Assembly: GCA_030642225.1 (NCBI GenBank)
Contig: DAOWOC010000053.1
Location: 1-6,814, forward strand
Direction of reading: 5' to 3'
Length of the DNA: 6,814 nucleotides
Origin: Deltaproteobacteria bacterium
GTDB lineage: Bacteria > Desulfobacterota > DAOWOC01
Of this stretch, positions 4,192 through 6,814 are shown piece by piece. How positions within the stretch are numbered: the stretch's first letter is position 1; each line of letters starts with the position of its first letter. The notes beneath the pieces were generated by a model, which worked only from the letters and a program-made list of their open reading frames with translations, was not told where the DNA came from and ran no database searches. A program made the translations under genes and the position numbers.

Positions 4192-6814
4192 CGTTAAACA
4201 ATATTATGCTGGGGTTGATATTGGTTCCACAACAGCAAAACTTGTTATCTTTGACCATGATAAAAATATGATTTTTTCCGATTACCGGCGGCACCAGGCA
4301 AAAATACTTGAAACGCTGCGGGATATTTTTAAAGAAATAATTGAATCCCTTGGAGATATCACTATAGATATAGCGGTAACAGGATCAGCAGGGATAGGCA
4401 TTTCAGAGGCCTATAACATACCGTTTGTCCAGGAGGTCGTGGCTTCTGCGTACTATATAAAGAAAAACCATGAGGATATCAGGACATTTATAGAAATAGG
4501 TGGTGAGGATTCAAAGATTATTTTTTTTGATGATAACGGTGGTATGGATATCAGGATGAATGGGAGCTGCGCCGGAGGCACAGGAGCATTTATCGATCAG
4601 ATGAGTATCCTGCTTGATGTTCCGGTTACAACTTTTAACGCCATGGCTGAAAAAGCCGATTCAATTTATCCCATTGCATCCCGTTGCGGCGTCTTTGCAA
4701 AGACTGATGTGCAGACGCTTTTAAGCCGTGATATATCAAAGGAGAATGTTACGGCATCTATTTTTTATGCTGTTGCCACACAGGTTATTTCAGCGCTTTC
4801 AATGGGACGGGATATCAATCGCAAAATATTGCTCGGCGGAGGACCTTTATGCTTTTATCCTTATTTAAGAACAGCCCTTACGAATGTTCTCAGGATCAAT
4901 GACCAGGATGATATTATAATCCCTGACCATGCAGAATTAATACCTGCCATGGGTATTGCCCTGGGCCATGCGGATACTCCTTATCCAGTCAGTATTAAAG
5001 AATTACTCTTAAAGATGGGATATAACCGCAGCAGGATAAAAAACAATACAATAAGGCTGCCTTCCCTGTTTAAAAATAAAAAGGAATATGATGAATGGAA
5101 AACAGATCATGCTAAAGCTATGGTCTTACGGACAACCATAGAAGATAATAAAGATAAACCACTTTTTTTAGGGATTGATTCCGGTTCAACCACCACAAAA
5201 CTGGTTATAATAGATGAAGATGCCAGGTTTGTTTATGGTCATTATGCCTCTAATAAAGGCACTCCCATAGAGACAGTCAAAAACGGTTTACAGCAAATCA
5301 ATAATGCATTTATGGAAAAAAGTTTTTCACCGCGTATAATTCGAAGCGCTGTAACAGGTTATGGCGAGGATCTGATAAAGGCAGCTTTTGGAATAGATGA
5401 TGGAGTTGTAGAAACACTTGCCCATTTCAGGGCAGCGCGGCTGTTTGATAAGGATGTATCCTTTATCCTGGACATCGGGGGGCAGGATATGAAGGCAATA
5501 TTTGTCGATAACGGGGGCATTGCCGATATCCAGATTAATGAGGCATGTTCATCAGGCTGCGGTTCTTTTATAGAGACATTTGCATCTTCGCTTGGTTACA
5601 GCGTAGAAGATTTTGCCTCAATCGGATGCAATAATAATATGCCTTTTGATTTGGGAACCCGATGTACCGTATTTATGAATTCAAAGGTTAAGCAGGCATT
5701 AAGAGAAGGCGCAAGTATAGGTGATATTTCAAGTGGATTGGCATATTCGGTTATTAAAAATTCATTGTACAAGGTGCTTCAATTAAAAGATACGGCAATT
5801 CTTGGTGAACATATCCTTGTTCAGGGTGGAACATTCCGCAATCCTTCCGTGCTTCGCTCAATTGAGCTCTTGCTTGGGAAAAAGGTAATCAGACCTGATA
5901 TCCCTGGATTGATGGGCGCATATGGCGCTGCCATTACAGCGATGAAAAATTACAGGTGTATGTCTGATAAGACTGACACATTAAAAAAAATCGCAAATTT
6001 TCAACCAGAGGTAAATTTTTCAAAAAAAGAGATAAAGTGCAAGGGTTGTGAGAATCATTGCCATGTGATGAAACTTAAATTTGATAATGGTAATATCTTT
6101 TATACAGGGAACAGATGCGAATCAATATTTAGTAATGGTCAAAAGGCCTTATCCAAAGGCAAAAATTTTATTGCCGAAAAGTTGAAACTCCTTTTTGACA
6201 GAAAAACAGAGCCTGATAATGAACCGATATTGACCTTTGGAATCCCGCGCGTACTTAATATGTATGAAAATTTTCCATTCTGGGCGGCTTTTTTTGTTGA
6301 ATGCGGGTTTAAGGTCGTTATCTCATCACCTTCAAGCCATAAAATTTATGAAAAAGGTATCAGGACAGTTATGTCCGATAATATCTGTTTTCCAGCAAAA
6401 CTGGCACATGGTCATGTTTATGATCTTATAGACAAAGGTGTTGACAGAATTTTTCTGCCGAATGTGGTCCATGAAAAAATAGAATACAAGGATGGGTGTG
6501 ATAGCTATAATTGTCCCGTTGTAACCGGTTATCCCGATGTTTTAAAGAGTGCCATATCCACTGAACAAAAATTTAATGTCCCTTTTGATAATCCTGCAAT
6601 TTCCTTTAAAGATTCTGAATTATTAAAAAAGCAGCTTCATCTTTTTTTAAGGCAATTTCAAGTTGATTACAAACAGGTTGTAAAAGGTGTTGATGCCGGT
6701 CTTGCAGCACAACATCAATTCAAGGCCAAGCTGATAAAAGGGGCTGATGTTATAATTAAAAAAGCAGAGCAGCAAGACCGAAGGCTTGTTGTGTTAGCAG
6801 GTCATCCTTATCAT
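4184..6814 (+). CDS. Large two-domain acyl-CoA dehydratase activase (BadF/BadG/BcrA/HgdC-like), 3' end beyond window
   Basis: An uninterrupted 877-codon frame reaches the window end. Two ASKHA ATPase domains occur in tandem. Domain 1 has the phosphate loop DIGSTTAK (12-19), EIGGEDSK, NGSCAGGTGAF with C129, and SRCGVFAKTD with C168. Domain 2 has DSGSTTTK (332-339), DIGGQDMK, NEACSSGCGSF with C455, and TRCTVFMNSK with C494. Each cysteine pair is 39 residues apart, as in the HgdC activator, where such cysteines hold a [4Fe-4S] cluster at the dimer interface. A cysteine cluster (C619, C622, C626, C645) follows. From about 685 a DUF2229/HgdB-like region begins (FGIPRVLNMYENFPFW; ICFPAKLAHGH with C735). 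Such fused proteins usually reach 1000-1450 residues. They are thought to use ATP to drive low-potential electron transfer, but the partner is unknown. ATG 4184 is the only credible start: an in-frame TAA lies at 4163, and AGAGGA is 9 bases upstream. Confidence 0.93.
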   Translation, partial: MNSVKQYYAGVDIGSTTAKLVIFDHDKNMIFSDYRRHQAKILETLRDIFKEIIESLGDITIDIAVTGSAGIGISEAYNIPFVQEVVASAYYIKKNHEDIRTFIEIGGEDSKIIFFDDNGGMDIRMNGSCAGGTGAFIDQMSILLDVPVTTFNAMAEKADSIYPIASRCGVFAKTDVQTLLSRDISKENVTASIFYAVATQVISALSMGRDINRKILLGGGPLCFYPYLRTALTNVLRINDQDDIIIPDHAELIPAMGIALGHADTPYPVSIKELLLKMGYNRSRIKNNTIRLPSLFKNKKEYDEWKTDHAKAMVLRTTIEDNKDKPLFLGIDSGSTTTKLVIIDEDARFVYGHYASNKGTPIETVKNGLQQINNAFMEKSFSPRIIRSAVTGYGEDLIKAAFGIDDGVVETLAHFRAARLFDKDVSFILDIGGQDMKAIFVDNGGIADIQINEACSSGCGSFIETFASSLGYSVEDFASIGCNNNMPFDLGTRCTVFMNSKVKQALREGASIGDISSGLAYSVIKNSLYKVLQLKDTAILGEHILVQGGTFRNPSVLRSIELLLGKKVIRPDIPGLMGAYGAAITAMKNYRCMSDKTDTLKKIANFQPEVNFSKKEIKCKGCENHCHVMKLKFDNGNIFYTGNRCESIFSNGQKALSKGKNFIAEKLKLLFDRKTEPDNEPILTFGIPRVLNMYENFPFWAAFFVECGFKVVISSPSSHKIYEKGIRTVMSDNICFPAKLAHGHVYDLIDKGVDRIFLPNVVHEKIEYKDGCDSYNCPVVTGYPDVLKSAISTEQKFNVPFDNPAISFKDSELLKKQLHLFLRQFQVDYKQVVKGVDAGLAAQHQFKAKLIKGADVIIKKAEQQDRRLVVLAGHPYH

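Noticed and set aside
6237..6431. Rightward open frame of 64 codons
   Set aside because: It is out of frame within the activase gene, which has an uninterrupted frame with conserved motifs.

Overview
The window reads as AT-rich chromosomal DNA from an anaerobic bacterium, most likely a sulfate reducer or relative in the Desulfobacterota. That placement is an inference. It rests on family recall: a large fused acyl-CoA dehydratase activase, an aminotransferase N-terminus of a type common in that group, and low GC. No rRNA, tRNA, CRISPR array, insertion sequence or phage gene was found.

The left part (1 to about 2430) is transcribed leftward. It holds the 5' part of an AAA-type ATPase that runs off the window edge, a single-pass membrane protein with a C-terminal SPOR (peptidoglycan-binding) domain, and a short gene that is an internally deleted class I/II aminotransferase. 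In that short gene an aminotransferase N-terminus of about 100 residues is joined in frame to the family's last 35 or so residues. The PLP-binding core is missing. Each of the three genes has a plausible sigma-70-like promoter and a Shine-Dalgarno site.

An intergenic region (2427-2587) carries divergent promoters. It also holds a cluster of four short half-sites, two direct and two inverted, around the rightward promoter. This is a plausible operator for the TetR-family regulator that follows.

The right part (2588-6814) is a tightly packed rightward operon: a TetR-family regulator, a fusion of a CmpB-type (PF06541-like) membrane domain with an HD phosphohydrolase domain, and a very large activase of the BadF/BadG/BcrA/HgdC class that is still open at the window end. 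The genes overlap by 4 and 8 bp, so translational coupling is likely. The activase has two tandem ASKHA ATPase domains. Each keeps a pair of cysteines 39 residues apart, as in the [4Fe-4S]-bridged activator HgdC. A cysteine cluster and a dehydratase-like region follow. The most reasonable reading is a regulated redox/ATP-dependent system whose substrate is unknown, with a membrane-bound metal-dependent phosphohydrolase as its fixed partner. No dehydratase subunit genes are visible here.
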